Below, piece by piece: positions 8,993-16,622 of a DNA stretch of 64,000 bases (its first letter is position 1; each line of letters begins with the position of its first letter). A model generated the notes under the pieces. That model had not been told where the DNA came from. It did no database searches and worked only from the letters and a program-made list of their open reading frames with translations. This stretch comes from Helicobacter felis ATCC 49179. GTDB taxonomy: Bacteria > Campylobacterota > Campylobacteria > Campylobacterales > Helicobacteraceae. The translations under genes and the position numbers were made by a program. The stretch covers positions 1-64,000 of the forward strand of contig NC_014810.2 in the NCBI RefSeq assembly GCF_000200595.1, written 5' to 3'.

Positions 8993-9010
8993 AGTATTAG
9001 TTAGTATAAT
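8984..9010 (+). promoter_or_regulatory. sigma70-like promoter of the TnpB-like element
   Basis: TTGACC at 8984 and a perfect TATAAT at 9005 with 15-nt spacing. Spacing is short, but the -10 is ideal, and it lies 37 nt before the small ORF. Confidence 0.5.
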
Positions 9011-9046
9011 ACACCGCATGCAAGCTATGAGGTGGAGATTTTAGAA

Positions 9047-9202
9047 ATGGACATCGCCAATCAGCAAAACTCTGAAAGACCTAAACAAAAGAACAAATGG
9101 AAAGATTATTTACTTTCTATTGTTCATTGTTTTTCTTCTAGGCTTTATGGTCTGAGAAAATATAGTAAAGAACTTAAAACGGCTATCTTGGAAACTGAAT
9201 AA
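9047..9202 (+). CDS. 51-residue leader ORF coupled to the TnpB-like gene
   Basis: A short, basic ORF, ATG 9047 to TAA 9200-9202. Its stop overlaps the tnpB-like start as TAATG, typical of translational coupling, and GGAG lies upstream. The product has a basic N-terminal third and a helical rest; no known domain. It could be a real accessory protein or only a leader that loads ribosomes on the following gene. Confidence 0.5.
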   Translation: MDIANQQNSERPKQKNKWKDYLLSIVHCFSSRLYGLRKYSKELKTAILETE

Positions 9203-10329
9203 TGTTAGTAACTAGAGTGCTTTATGCTAAATATCTCAACTTAGGGAAGCTAGAACAGCTTAAACTCCAAGCTAAAAGATTAGGAGTTTTGCGTTCTGCT
9301 ATCTGGCAAGAATACGGTGCACTCAAAGGTTTAGGCAAAACGGATAGAGAAATCAGGAATTTATGGGTTTCTCAAAGACGAGATTTTAAAGTTTCTGCTA
9401 ATGCTTGGAAAGAGACTTTACGGGATTGTTTTAGCGATATTAAACTTTATAAAGAAGCGGCTAAAAGTAGTGTCCATAAAGCTATCTTTAACCATTATCC
9501 AACAGACAAAGAAAGAAAAGAAGCTTTTATTAAACTTAAAAAAGATACTTGGATAGAGGATTCTTTTCTGCACCGATTAATGCGTAAGGCTTTTAAGCAC
9601 GGTAAGAATAAGGTCTATAACCAAATCATTGTCCGCAGTGATGATTATTCTGTCTTTGGGCTAAACTCTCAAGCATGGTTATCTATTCCTTCCTTGATTA
9701 AAAATAAGCGGGTTAAAATTCCTCTAAATACTACAATGGACTATGCCCCTACAGGAACACTAAGACTTATTATTAGAAATGGTGTTTTAGAAAACCTAAT
9801 TCTAAAGAATAATCTAGGTAGAAAGAAACTTAACCGGCGTGATTCTCAACAGAAGTCTATGGTAAAAACTAAAATCTACACAGCTTGTCATCAGGTTGTC
9901 AATAAGGCTAAGATTATTGTTTGTGAGGACTTGACTTATAAGTTTTCTAAAAAATCTCAATCTAAAACCATTAATAGGAGGTTAAATACTTGGGTTAAAG
10001 GCATCATTGCTAGTGCTTTAAAATGCGTTTCTGAGTGTAGAGGTTCTACACTGCATTTAGTCAATCCCGCATACACTTCGCAAAGCGACAGCTTTAGTGG
10101 TGGCTTGTTATTAGGTCAACGCAAGGGCGATTACTTTTATCGGGAGAACGGGGAAGTGGTGCAGGCAGACTATAATGCTGCTAGAAACATCTTAGCTAGA
10201 TACTTTGATACAGAAATCTCTAGGTTTATGTCTTATGAGAAAGTCAAAGCTATCTTGTTAAGACGGACTGATAGCTACCGCTTGGCTACTGCGTCAAGCA
10301 AGACTCTAGTTGCAAAGGAATCTAAATGA
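9202..10329 (+). CDS. TnpB-like protein lacking RuvC-I and zinc-ribbon cysteines
   Basis: A 375-residue relative of IS605/IS607 TnpB, the RNA-guided nuclease family. The wedge-like N-terminal half runs to about residue 205. RuvC-II is ICEDLT-like (VCEDLTYKF, about residue 243) and RuvC-III is ADYNAARNI (about residue 327). Between the wedge and RuvC-II the usual segment with GVDxG (RuvC-I Asp) is absent: LENLILKN runs straight into NLGRKKLNRRD. The zinc-ribbon cysteines are replaced by Ser, Phe and Tyr in the YTSQSDSFSGG...YFYRENG region. It is therefore probably nuclease-dead, though it might still bind a guide RNA. TnpB members are usually 400-430 residues, which agrees with an internal deletion. 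Confidence 0.75.
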   Translation: MLVTRVLYAKYLNLGKLEQLKLQAKRLGVLRSAIWQEYGALKGLGKTDREIRNLWVSQRRDFKVSANAWKETLRDCFSDIKLYKEAAKSSVHKAIFNHYPTDKERKEAFIKLKKDTWIEDSFLHRLMRKAFKHGKNKVYNQIIVRSDDYSVFGLNSQAWLSIPSLIKNKRVKIPLNTTMDYAPTGTLRLIIRNGVLENLILKNNLGRKKLNRRDSQQKSMVKTKIYTACHQVVNKAKIIVCEDLTYKFSKKSQSKTINRRLNTWVKGIIASALKCVSECRGSTLHLVNPAYTSQSDSFSGGLLLGQRKGDYFYRENGEVVQADYNAARNILARYFDTEISRFMSYEKVKAILLRRTDSYRLATASSKTLVAKESK

Positions 10330-10401
10330 CTTTATCAACAGAGAGCGAATTATCTAAAAACCAAACGGCTATGTTTGTGTATGTTTTTGGAAGTAGTTGA
10401 C

Positions 10402-10842
10402 ATGATTATTTTAGACGCGCACACCCCTTTGGCCAAAAGGGGGGAATTTCTCCAACAATTAGAAAAGCTCAACGCCCTATTAGAAATTAAAAGAGTGGAG
10501 GTGGAAAAATTAGCAGATAATCCCATTCCTGTGATGCATCTAGCTAGCACAACGCGCCAAGACTTGCAACCATTTTTTCTCTCCTGCTCCTTTGTCCCGC
10601 GCACTTTGAGCCTCATGCTTGTGCTTGGCCTAGATGCGCTGGGTTATTATTCTTTGCGTGTGCGTGATGGGCATACTGAGCGCCAAATTGCGCGCTACAA
10701 AGATAAATCTTATTCTGTGTCTTTTGGCTTTAAAATGCAGCAGGGGGGGGTTGTTTTTAATCCTCAGATTGCTTTTGTGGGGGGCGGGGCGCTTTTGGCC
10801 CTCCCCTCAAAGAGCGCGTTGTTTGCTTTGGCACTAGGCTAA
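10402..10842 (+). CDS. hypothetical prophage protein
   Basis: A 146-residue protein of unknown function resuming phage-type codon use after the insertion. Start taken at ATG 10402 (GGAAG about 10 nt upstream); the open frame reaches back to 10375. The N-terminal 50 residues are helical; the rest has hydrophobic beta strands and no signal peptide. It could have been part of a larger transcript with the gene at 8066 before the element inserted. Confidence 0.5.
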   Translation: MIILDAHTPLAKRGEFLQQLEKLNALLEIKRVEVEKLADNPIPVMHLASTTRQDLQPFFLSCSFVPRTLSLMLVLGLDALGYYSLRVRDGHTERQIARYKDKSYSVSFGFKMQQGGVVFNPQIAFVGGGALLALPSKSALFALALG

Positions 10843-10917
10843 GTTTTAAGCGCACTCTCTGCCCGCCATATTGCGCGCATAGCTCCTCAAAGCCCAAAGA
10901 TTTAAAATGCTCAAATT

Positions 10918-11382
10918 TTAAAATGGCTCTTGGCATGGGGCATAGTGCGGGTTATTAAGAGGGTGGTACATTTTATCCAAGCGGGCTTGTTGTGCGCGCA
11001 ACACTTTGTTAAGCCCTAAAATTAACTTGGTGGTGTCGCTTTTGCTCAGGTCTTTCAGGGGTTTTTTGCACGTGTGCAAGGCAAAACCCTCCAAGCGCGC
11101 CAAATTCCAGCGCAAAGATTCTTTTAAATCTAACACCGCTTGGATTTGGTTTTGGCTAGGACCTAGCGCATCCACAGGGGTGAAAAAGGCAGGGCACACT
11201 CCATCTAGCAAGGCCAACACATCTAAGAGCGCATCGATGCTCAAAAACTTAGAACTCTCCACATTAAAACGCTCTGCTAGCCATTCTTGCCATCCTCCAT
11301 CGCGTTTAATTTGCTTGTGCACAGGGTGGGCATGGATTTTTTTTAGCAATTTTAAGCGGTAAGCCTTTTGTTTGCGCGTCAT
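10918..11382 (-). CDS. GemA/gp16-like protein (DUF1018)
   Basis: A 154-residue protein resembling Mu gp16/GemA, a family of phage regulators linked to host gene expression and DNA topology. Seen: TRKQKAYRLKLLKKIHAHP at the start, an early W-x-E-W-L-x-x-R-F core and the S-K-x-L-S-I-D-A-L-x-D-V-L block near residue 50. It lies on the opposite strand to its neighbours and begins 5 nt after a TAAAAT hexamer, so it may be translated from a leaderless message. Confidence 0.65.
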   Translation of the reverse strand: MTRKQKAYRLKLLKKIHAHPVHKQIKRDGGWQEWLAERFNVESSKFLSIDALLDVLALLDGVCPAFFTPVDALGPSQNQIQAVLDLKESLRWNLARLEGFALHTCKKPLKDLSKSDTTKLILGLNKVLRAQQARLDKMYHPLNNPHYAPCQEPF

Positions 11383-11387
11383 GTCTC

Positions 11388-11450
11388 ATTTTAGCAATAT
11401 CAACATGAATTTTTGCAAAAGCGCAAAAATGGCCCTCAAGATGCGCTAAT
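11388..11450. promoter_or_regulatory. divergent late-type promoters (GemA / portal)
   Basis: On the minus strand TAAAAT (11388-11393) ends 5 nt before the GemA ATG. On the plus strand GCTAAT (11445-11450) ends 8 nt before the portal ATG. Between them TTTTTGC and GCGCAAAAAT (11421-11430) form an inverted repeat; GCGCAAAAA or its complement recurs in other late intergenic regions, so it may be an activator site. Confidence 0.45.
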
Positions 11451-11458
11451 TTGAAAGC

Positions 11459-12676
11459 ATGTTAAAGCTTTCCACCCCCCATTTTATCCCCCCACAGCTT
11501 AGCTATGAGATGATCAAAAACGCCCTAAACTCAGAGCGTTTTGAGGAGATTGTCAAGGTGGGGCGTTATTTTCTGCGCTTTGACCCCCAAGTGAGCGCGG
11601 AAGTGCACAAAAGGCGTATTTTGCTCGCGCGCTTGCCTTTAGTGCTAGAGTGTGAAGATGCGCGCGCACAAGAGGCCTTTAAAAATATCCAAAAACACGG
11701 CTGGCATAGCTTTCTTTACAACGCCACCGAAGCGCTTTTTTATGGCTGTGCGTATTTTATCAAGGGCTATGCTAAAGGGGGGCTAGATTATCAGCCCATC
11801 AGCGCGCAATATCTCAACTACGATGCTAAAACGCCGCAGAGGCGCGTTTTTGTGTATTCTGAGGGGCAACAGGTGTTCTTAGAGGAGCGTAGTGATGTGC
11901 TCAAAGTGGGTAACATGGACCTTTATAACTCTGTGTGCTATCGCGTGCTCTCCATTGCCGCGCTCAAATTCTTAGCCATGCAAAAATACATGACTTATTT
12001 GGAGAATTTGAGCATCCCCCCGCTTGTGCTCAAAAGTGAAGGCTTTGAGGATGATAAAGAATTAGAAAAGCTCTTAGATAATTTAGAGGACTTGCGCGCA
12101 AGTTCTGTGGGCATCTTCAATAAAGAAGACACTTTAGAGCTTTTAAATGGGAATGTGGATCGGGGCGTCTTCTTGGATTTCTTGCGTTATTGTGATGAAT
12201 GCATTAGCAAAGTGGTGAGCGGGCAGGTGTTAAGTTCTAATGCCGTGTCTAAGGGCACGCAGGCTTTAGGCGTGGTGCATGAGAACATGACACGCTACAT
12301 GCTCGAATTTGACGCTAAGATTTTGCTAGAGGGCATCAATGATGCGCTCAAAGAGGCCTTAGGGCTGTATTTTGAAAATGTGCCCCCCTTTGAGCTGATT
12401 TTAGACACCAATACTGAAATCGATGAAGAGTACCAAGCGCGCGTCTATAAAGCCCTTTATGAGATGGGCCTTGAGGTGGATTTAGGGGCCCTACAAAAGG
12501 CCTTCAATGTGCCTTTAAGGCGCACTGAACGCCCTGTAAATGCCTCTTTAGCCCCCAATGCGCAAATCCATACGCAAGGCTGGATTTCAGAGCAAATTAA
12601 GCAAATCCAAGAGGCTTTTAAGTCCCCTGAAACCCTAGACTTTTTAACCGACACTTTCGCAATGCCAGCACAATAA
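11459..12676 (+). CDS. Mu gp29-like portal protein (DUF935)
   Basis: A 405-residue portal protein; twelve copies form the ring at the head vertex through which DNA is packed. The DUF935 pattern is visible: an N-terminal PQVSAEVHKRRILLARLP block, then Gly/Tyr-rich stretch FYGCAYFIKGY, a YLENLSIPPLVLKSEG strand and SKGTQALGVVHENMTRYM near residue 280. Mu gp29 is about 512 residues, so the C-terminal part is shorter. No Shine-Dalgarno sequence precedes the ATG. Confidence 0.85.
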   Translation: MLKLSTPHFIPPQLSYEMIKNALNSERFEEIVKVGRYFLRFDPQVSAEVHKRRILLARLPLVLECEDARAQEAFKNIQKHGWHSFLYNATEALFYGCAYFIKGYAKGGLDYQPISAQYLNYDAKTPQRRVFVYSEGQQVFLEERSDVLKVGNMDLYNSVCYRVLSIAALKFLAMQKYMTYLENLSIPPLVLKSEGFEDDKELEKLLDNLEDLRASSVGIFNKEDTLELLNGNVDRGVFLDFLRYCDECISKVVSGQVLSSNAVSKGTQALGVVHENMTRYMLEFDAKILLEGINDALKEALGLYFENVPPFELILDTNTEIDEEYQARVYKALYEMGLEVDLGALQKAFNVPLRRTERPVNASLAPNAQIHTQGWISEQIKQIQEAFKSPETLDFLTDTFAMPAQ

Positions 12677-12689
12677 GAAGTATTGCGGG

Positions 12690-12946
12690 AGGCTTATGTT
12701 AATATTTGTGCAATCAAGGGGTAATACCCTTGGGGTTGGGGCATCAACCTTTGGAATAGGGAACGTAAGACTCCAAACGGAGCTGTCCTGCTTGGAGCCG
12801 CGATCTCCACTAAAGTTAGAATCCCCTAACTTTAGTTATGGGAGAGTATGTCAAATAGCCATCACCCAAGACATGGCGCCCTTGTTTTTTTTCTATTGAT
12901 AGGATTTTATAGGATTTTATGCGGTTTTATAGGTTTGTAAGAACGG
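12690..12946 (+). mobile_element. remnant of an IS605/IS607-type element (tnpB 3' end and right end)
   Basis: Frame +1 from about 12736 encodes a TnpB-like tail (GINLWNRERKTPNGAVL..., stop at about 12827). It is followed by a hairpin and then, from 12888 to 12946, by the same roughly 58-bp right end found inverted at 18727-18785 in the IS607-type element. The body and left end of the element are gone. It sits between portal and the next phage gene; no further gene lies in 12677-13054. Confidence 0.6.
12770..12857 (+). ncRNA. possible orphan omega-RNA scaffold of a lost TnpB element
   Basis: The region around the TnpB tail codons ends in a perfect 10-bp hairpin (CTAAAGTTAG / CTAACTTTAG, 12810-12835, 6-nt loop) followed by GGGAGAGTATGTCAA, the kind of 3' sequence that carries the guide-RNA scaffold in TnpB elements. 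No matching TnpB gene is present. The family assignment is from memory of similar element ends. Confidence 0.35.
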
Positions 12947-13054
12947 TAACCACTAACGCCATTGTAACCAAAAAACCTAAATTTACCAACCCCCTCTTTT
13001 TGCGCAAAGATTTGACATACATACATATAAAATCTCTGCAAAAAAAGGATATCC

Positions 13055-13411
13055 ATGCCCCCTGTATTTAAATTAGACCGCTCGTATATGGAGTTTAGCG
13101 CGATCTTAGAAGATGGCACGCAACAAAACTTCCGCTTTTATGACTTGAGCGATTTTCAGAGCAAACGCCTCTTTGAGCTCTCGGCAAATCAAGGCTTGCA
13201 GGGTGCGAGCGCGCGCATGCAATTAGAATATGAGACCATTGAATCTAATCTAATCTGCCTTAATGAAGACGCTCAAAAAGCCCAAGAATACAAACAAGAG
13301 TTTTTAAACATTATGCAAGAAAACGGCAAGACCATGGATTTTGTCAGCTTTGTACAAGAGGAGTTGGCCGCCCTGCGCGCCCAAAAAAAGCCCAACTTGA
13401 AACGCTCCTAA
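13055..13411 (+). CDS. probable tail assembly chaperone (G-like)
   Basis: A 118-residue protein with AAAGGA before ATG. It begins with a beta-rich part (FKLDRSYMEFSAILEDGTQ) and continues helical, like many small tail assembly chaperones. Near its 3' end (13384-13390) is A AAA AAG in the zero frame, the classic -1 slip site, and the next frame is open through it into the following ORF. In long-tailed phages this G/G-T arrangement is conserved: a small amount of the fused protein chaperones the tape measure. Location before the terminase is unusual. Confidence 0.6.
   Translation: MPPVFKLDRSYMEFSAILEDGTQQNFRFYDLSDFQSKRLFELSANQGLQGASARMQLEYETIESNLICLNEDAQKAQEYKQEFLNIMQENGKTMDFVSFVQEELAALRAQKKPNLKRS
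13384..13390 (+). promoter_or_regulatory. -1 ribosomal frameshift site A AAA AAG
   Basis: The heptamer A-AAA-AAG is in the correct phase (codons CAA AAA AAG) 21 nt before the zero-frame stop at 13409. A -1 shift enters a frame that is open to 13674 and would give a fusion of about 207 residues. Confidence 0.55.
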
Positions 13412-13443
13412 AGCAATACGGCCTAGAGGTTAGAGGAGTTGTA

Positions 13444-13674
13444 GTGGTGATGCCCCTAGAGAGCGATGATGAAGAAGTGCTAGAACTCTTCAATGCTTTT
13501 CTTTTAGTGCATAGCTTCAAAATACAGGGCATGAGCTCTTTTGTGGACGTGGAGCTAAATTACTCGGCGCTCAAGGACTTTTGTCAAAAGCACCACTACG
13601 ACACTTTAGAAATCTTTGAGCTTTTTAAAAGCGCCTCTTTGGTAGTCTCCTCTTGTTTTCTCGATCATGAATGA
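13444..13674 (+). CDS. probable frameshift extension (T-like) or separate small protein
   Basis: In the -1 frame relative to the previous gene. It can start at GTG 13444, which has GAGGAG 6 nt upstream, giving 76 residues, or be reached by frameshifting from 13384. The product is acidic and helical, which suits a chaperone extension. It overlaps the terminase start by 8 nt. Both expression modes may operate. Confidence 0.5.
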   Translation: MVMPLESDDEEVLELFNAFLLVHSFKIQGMSSFVDVELNYSALKDFCQKHHYDTLEIFELFKSASLVVSSCFLDHE

Positions 13675-15196
13675 AAGTTTTGAGGATTTAAAGCAGTATT
13701 TAAAGAGCCTTAAAAGCGCGTTTAATGCCGACCCTAAACGCAAGAGCGCGGCTTTAAAACACTTTGGCGTGTTTGCTCAAACCTATTTTTCCCACCATTT
13801 AGAAAAGGGCGATCATAGCCACTTTCGCGAAAGCATTTACAACCATATCAAAACCTACCTAGATGATTCCAAAATCTGCATCTTTAAAGCCTACCGCGGG
13901 GCGTATAAAACCACGCTTTTAGCGCGCATGCTCACCATTTGGCTTTTTGCGCGCAATGAACGCCACTATATGATTTACATTGGCAATAAAAAAGAGGACA
14001 CCGAGGAGACCATCGAGTGGCTTAAAATCGAGCTGACAGAAAACGCGCTTTTAAGGCAAGACTTTCAGATTCAAAAGGGTTATTCGTGGCGTAAGGGGGA
14101 GTTGGCTATTGATTTTGAGGGCGTGCACAAGAAAATTAAGAGTTATTCTATTGAGGAGAATATCCGCGGGCTCAACTTCTTGGGCAAACGCCCCGATCTA
14201 ATCATCTGTGATGACATGGAAAATGGGCAAAGAATCCAATCTAAGAAGTACCGCGAGGATATCTATAAACAATTTGAAAGCGCGATTTTAAAACTCCCCG
14301 CACGCAAGGGGGATTATAATATTTTAGTGGTGGGCACGACTTTACATGAAGAATGCTTATTATTGCGTTTGGAACAACGCTGGAATGCCAAATCTTATAG
14401 CTTCCCGCTGGTGCTAGACTTTGGCCCTCATATTGATGGGCTCAGCGCGCAAAATATCCACAATTACGATCTTTCCAAAGTCATCCTAGATGACCCTAGT
14501 TTGGATAAAAAAGAAGTTTTGATGGAGTTTTTAGGCAATAAAAACGCCTTTTTGGCCGAGTTTCAAAACACTCCTACCAACGCCAAAGACGCCATTTTGG
14601 GCGATTTTGAGCTCTACACACAATTACCCCCTCAAATTGATGCCATTTACATGGGCATTGACCCGGCTTTGGGCAAGGCTAAGGGAGATTTTTTTGCTAT
14701 CGCGCTGGTGCATTACAGCAAGGCCCAAAGACGCTACTTTGCGCGCGTGCACGCCTACAAAGAAAAGCCCGACAAGATGATTAACATTGTGTTAAACACC
14801 TACGCGCACGCCCTAAGTTTGAGCCCCTATGTGAAAATTGGCATCGAAGTAGTGGCCTTTCAAGCCTTTTTTAAAGACCAGCTTAAAAAACGCGCCCAAG
14901 AATTAGGCCTACATTTTTTTAGACCCATAGAGTTAAAAAACACCACGCACAAAGAAATCCGCATCGATAGCTTAGCCCCCCTGCTCTCTGAGCGCGTTTT
15001 GCTCATCGATGCCTACAGCCATGAACTCATCGCTGAATTGCAAAGCTACCCTAAAAGCGCGCATGACGACTGCTTAGATGCCCTAGAGTTTGCCATGCGC
15101 ATTGCGCGCCATAAAAACATATTAGATTATGTCCATGTGCGCAAATCTTTAGCCAAACGGCGTTTTAAAACTCTCCATAAAATTATGTTACAATGA
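13667..15196 (+). CDS. large terminase subunit
   Basis: A 509-residue DNA-packaging motor: ATPase plus RuvC-like nuclease. Walker A-like AYRGAYKTT near residue 77, Walker B LIICDDMEN near 178, nuclease Asp in YMGIDPALGKAKGD near 330, second acid in IGIEVVAF, and the last in HDDCLDALEFA near 470. The final six codons and stop lie in the IS605-type element that begins at 15177. Joining 15176 to 16489 would restore an open frame of some 32 codons, so the natural C-terminus appears replaced by element sequence. The catalytic parts are intact. Confidence 0.9.
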   Translation: MNESFEDLKQYLKSLKSAFNADPKRKSAALKHFGVFAQTYFSHHLEKGDHSHFRESIYNHIKTYLDDSKICIFKAYRGAYKTTLLARMLTIWLFARNERHYMIYIGNKKEDTEETIEWLKIELTENALLRQDFQIQKGYSWRKGELAIDFEGVHKKIKSYSIEENIRGLNFLGKRPDLIICDDMENGQRIQSKKYREDIYKQFESAILKLPARKGDYNILVVGTTLHEECLLLRLEQRWNAKSYSFPLVLDFGPHIDGLSAQNIHNYDLSKVILDDPSLDKKEVLMEFLGNKNAFLAEFQNTPTNAKDAILGDFELYTQLPPQIDAIYMGIDPALGKAKGDFFAIALVHYSKAQRRYFARVHAYKEKPDKMINIVLNTYAHALSLSPYVKIGIEVVAFQAFFKDQLKKRAQELGLHFFRPIELKNTTHKEIRIDSLAPLLSERVLLIDAYSHELIAELQSYPKSAHDDCLDALEFAMRIARHKNILDYVHVRKSLAKRRFKTLHKIMLQ

Positions 15197-15217
15197 TGTA
15201 AGTTAAGGCGTAAGAAA

Positions 15218-16483
15218 TTGCTTAAAGCAATAAAGTTTAGAATTTATCCTAGTGTTGAGCAAAAAACCTTGATACACAAGCATTTTGGTTGTGCTAGAGT
15301 GATCTATAATTACTTTTTAGCATACCGCCAAAAGCAATACGCACTAGGCATTAAAGAAAATTACTTCAGCATGCAAAAGGTGCTTACTACTCTCAAAAAA
15401 CAAGAGTCTTATGCTTATCTAAGTGAATGCAATTCGCAAAGCTTGCAAATGGCACTCAGGCAACTAACTACAGCTTTTGATAAATTCTTTTCCAAGTTAG
15501 CAGATTATCCTAGATTCAAATCTAAAAAGCATTCTAAGCAGTCTTTCTGTGTCCCGCAACACTTAAGAGTGGATTTAGGAAACAACCAAGTCAAGCTACC
15601 CAAATTCAAAGAAGCTATTAAAGCCAAGTTTCATAGGCATTTGCCTACAAACTCTATCGTCAAACAGGGGTTTATCTCTTGTGTAGCAGATAAATACTAT
15701 CTCTCTGTCAGTTATGAGGACAATAAGCCTGAACCTAAACCCACAACTATCAGAAAAGCTGTGGGTTTAGATATGGGTTTAGAGTCTTTAGTCATCGCCA
15801 GTAATGGCGTGTTCTACCCATATAAAAAGTTTTTCCAGAATCTACAAACCAAACTCACTAAAGCGCAAAGGAGATTGTCTAAAAAACTCAAAGGTTCTAG
15901 TAATAGAAAAAAACAAGCAAAGAAAGTGGCACAAATCCACGCTTCTATCAGGAACAGCAGAGAGGACTACTTACATAAAATCAGTAGCGAGATAACCAAT
16001 CAATACGATTTGATCGCAGTAGAAACCTTGAAAGTTAGGAATTTAGTCAAAAACCATAAATTAGCTAAGAGCATTGCCAATGCCAGCTGGTCTAGGCTCA
16101 TTAGTCTATTAGAATATAAGGCTGGTTGGAAGGGTAAAACCCTTATCAAAATTGACCAATACTTTCCTAGCTCTCAAATCTGCTGCACTTGTGGGAGCAA
16201 CACAGGTAAGAAGCCACTGCGCATTAGAAATTTTGTCTGCCCTTGTTGTCAAACACACCACCACAGAGACCTAAACGCCAGTATCAATATTAGAAATTAT
16301 GCTTTGGGTATGCTAGATGAACGACACGCTATCAAGGTAGATAAAACTAGGGTAGGGATAACCCGAAGTTACGCTTGTGGAGATTCCGCTAACGGGGCTG
16401 TAACCAAGTATGGCTACATACTAGATACGGCTAGTTATGGATCGTTGAAACAAGAAGCCCACCCGTCTTTAGCGGGTGGGTGA
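15218..16483 (+). CDS. tnpB: IS605-family TnpB (RNA-guided nuclease)
   Basis: A 421-residue OrfB/TnpB. Wedge domain begins IKFRIYPSVEQ; RuvC-I is VGLDMGLESL (about residue 190), RuvC-II is IAVETLKVRNL, zinc ribbon CCTCG...CPCC, RuvC-III HHRDLNASINI. All three catalytic acids are present, so it should be active with its omega-RNA, which in this family overlaps the 3' end. It starts at TTG 15218 with no strong ribosome binding site. The family cuts donor sites to favour element retention. It is identical to the gene at 32492-33757. Confidence 0.9.
   Translation: MLKAIKFRIYPSVEQKTLIHKHFGCARVIYNYFLAYRQKQYALGIKENYFSMQKVLTTLKKQESYAYLSECNSQSLQMALRQLTTAFDKFFSKLADYPRFKSKKHSKQSFCVPQHLRVDLGNNQVKLPKFKEAIKAKFHRHLPTNSIVKQGFISCVADKYYLSVSYEDNKPEPKPTTIRKAVGLDMGLESLVIASNGVFYPYKKFFQNLQTKLTKAQRRLSKKLKGSSNRKKQAKKVAQIHASIRNSREDYLHKISSEITNQYDLIAVETLKVRNLVKNHKLAKSIANASWSRLISLLEYKAGWKGKTLIKIDQYFPSSQICCTCGSNTGKKPLRIRNFVCPCCQTHHHRDLNASINIRNYALGMLDERHAIKVDKTRVGITRSYACGDSANGAVTKYGYILDTASYGSLKQEAHPSLAGG
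16458..16480 (+). repeat. IS605-type right-end hairpin
   Basis: CCCACCCG and CGGGTGGG form an 8-bp stem with a 7-nt loop next to the element end at 16488. In this family such hairpins are bound by TnpA and are also part of the guide-RNA region. Confidence 0.65.
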
Positions 16484-16568
16484 TTCACGTCTTCTGGGCC
16501 TCAAAATCGTCTGTAAAGCTTTTGAACCTCAAAAAAGACCCAACACACCACCCCACCCCAACCAAACG

Positions 16569-16615
16569 ATTTTAAAGGGGGTTTAAATGGGTATTTAACG
16601 CTATTGTGCACGCGT
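16569..16615. promoter_or_regulatory. TTTAAA/TTTAACG motif cluster
   Basis: Non-coding prophage DNA between the IS605 element and gpG holds TTTTAAAG, GTTTAAATGG, ATTTAACG and CACGCGTGCAA. Related words occur at 5530-5573 and 34030-34080. Role unknown. Confidence 0.3.
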
Positions 16616-16622
16616 GCAATCT

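Larger units (their letters stand above)
8993..10400 (+). mobile_element. TnpB-like insertion element between prophage genes
   Basis: The TnpB-like gene and its small upstream ORF interrupt the prophage gene series. Codon and base usage (AT-rich, few GCGC words) differ sharply from the flanking phage genes, a sign of insertion. No terminal repeats or target duplication are evident and no tyrosine or serine transposase accompanies it. Boundaries are approximate. Confidence 0.6.
15177..16488 (+). mobile_element. IS605-type TnpB-only element, copy 1
   Basis: A 1312-bp unit identical in its protein to the inverted copy at 32487-33798; both share the same ends (left ATAAAATTATGTTAC, right GTGATTCAC). 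It carries tnpB but no TnpA (Y1) gene, so mobility must have come from a transposase elsewhere. The right end carries a strong hairpin typical of IS200/IS605 ends. Confidence 0.85.

Noticed and set aside
12888-12946. AT-rich repeats considered as CRISPR or iterons
   Set aside because: They match the right end of the IS607-type element at 18727-18785.
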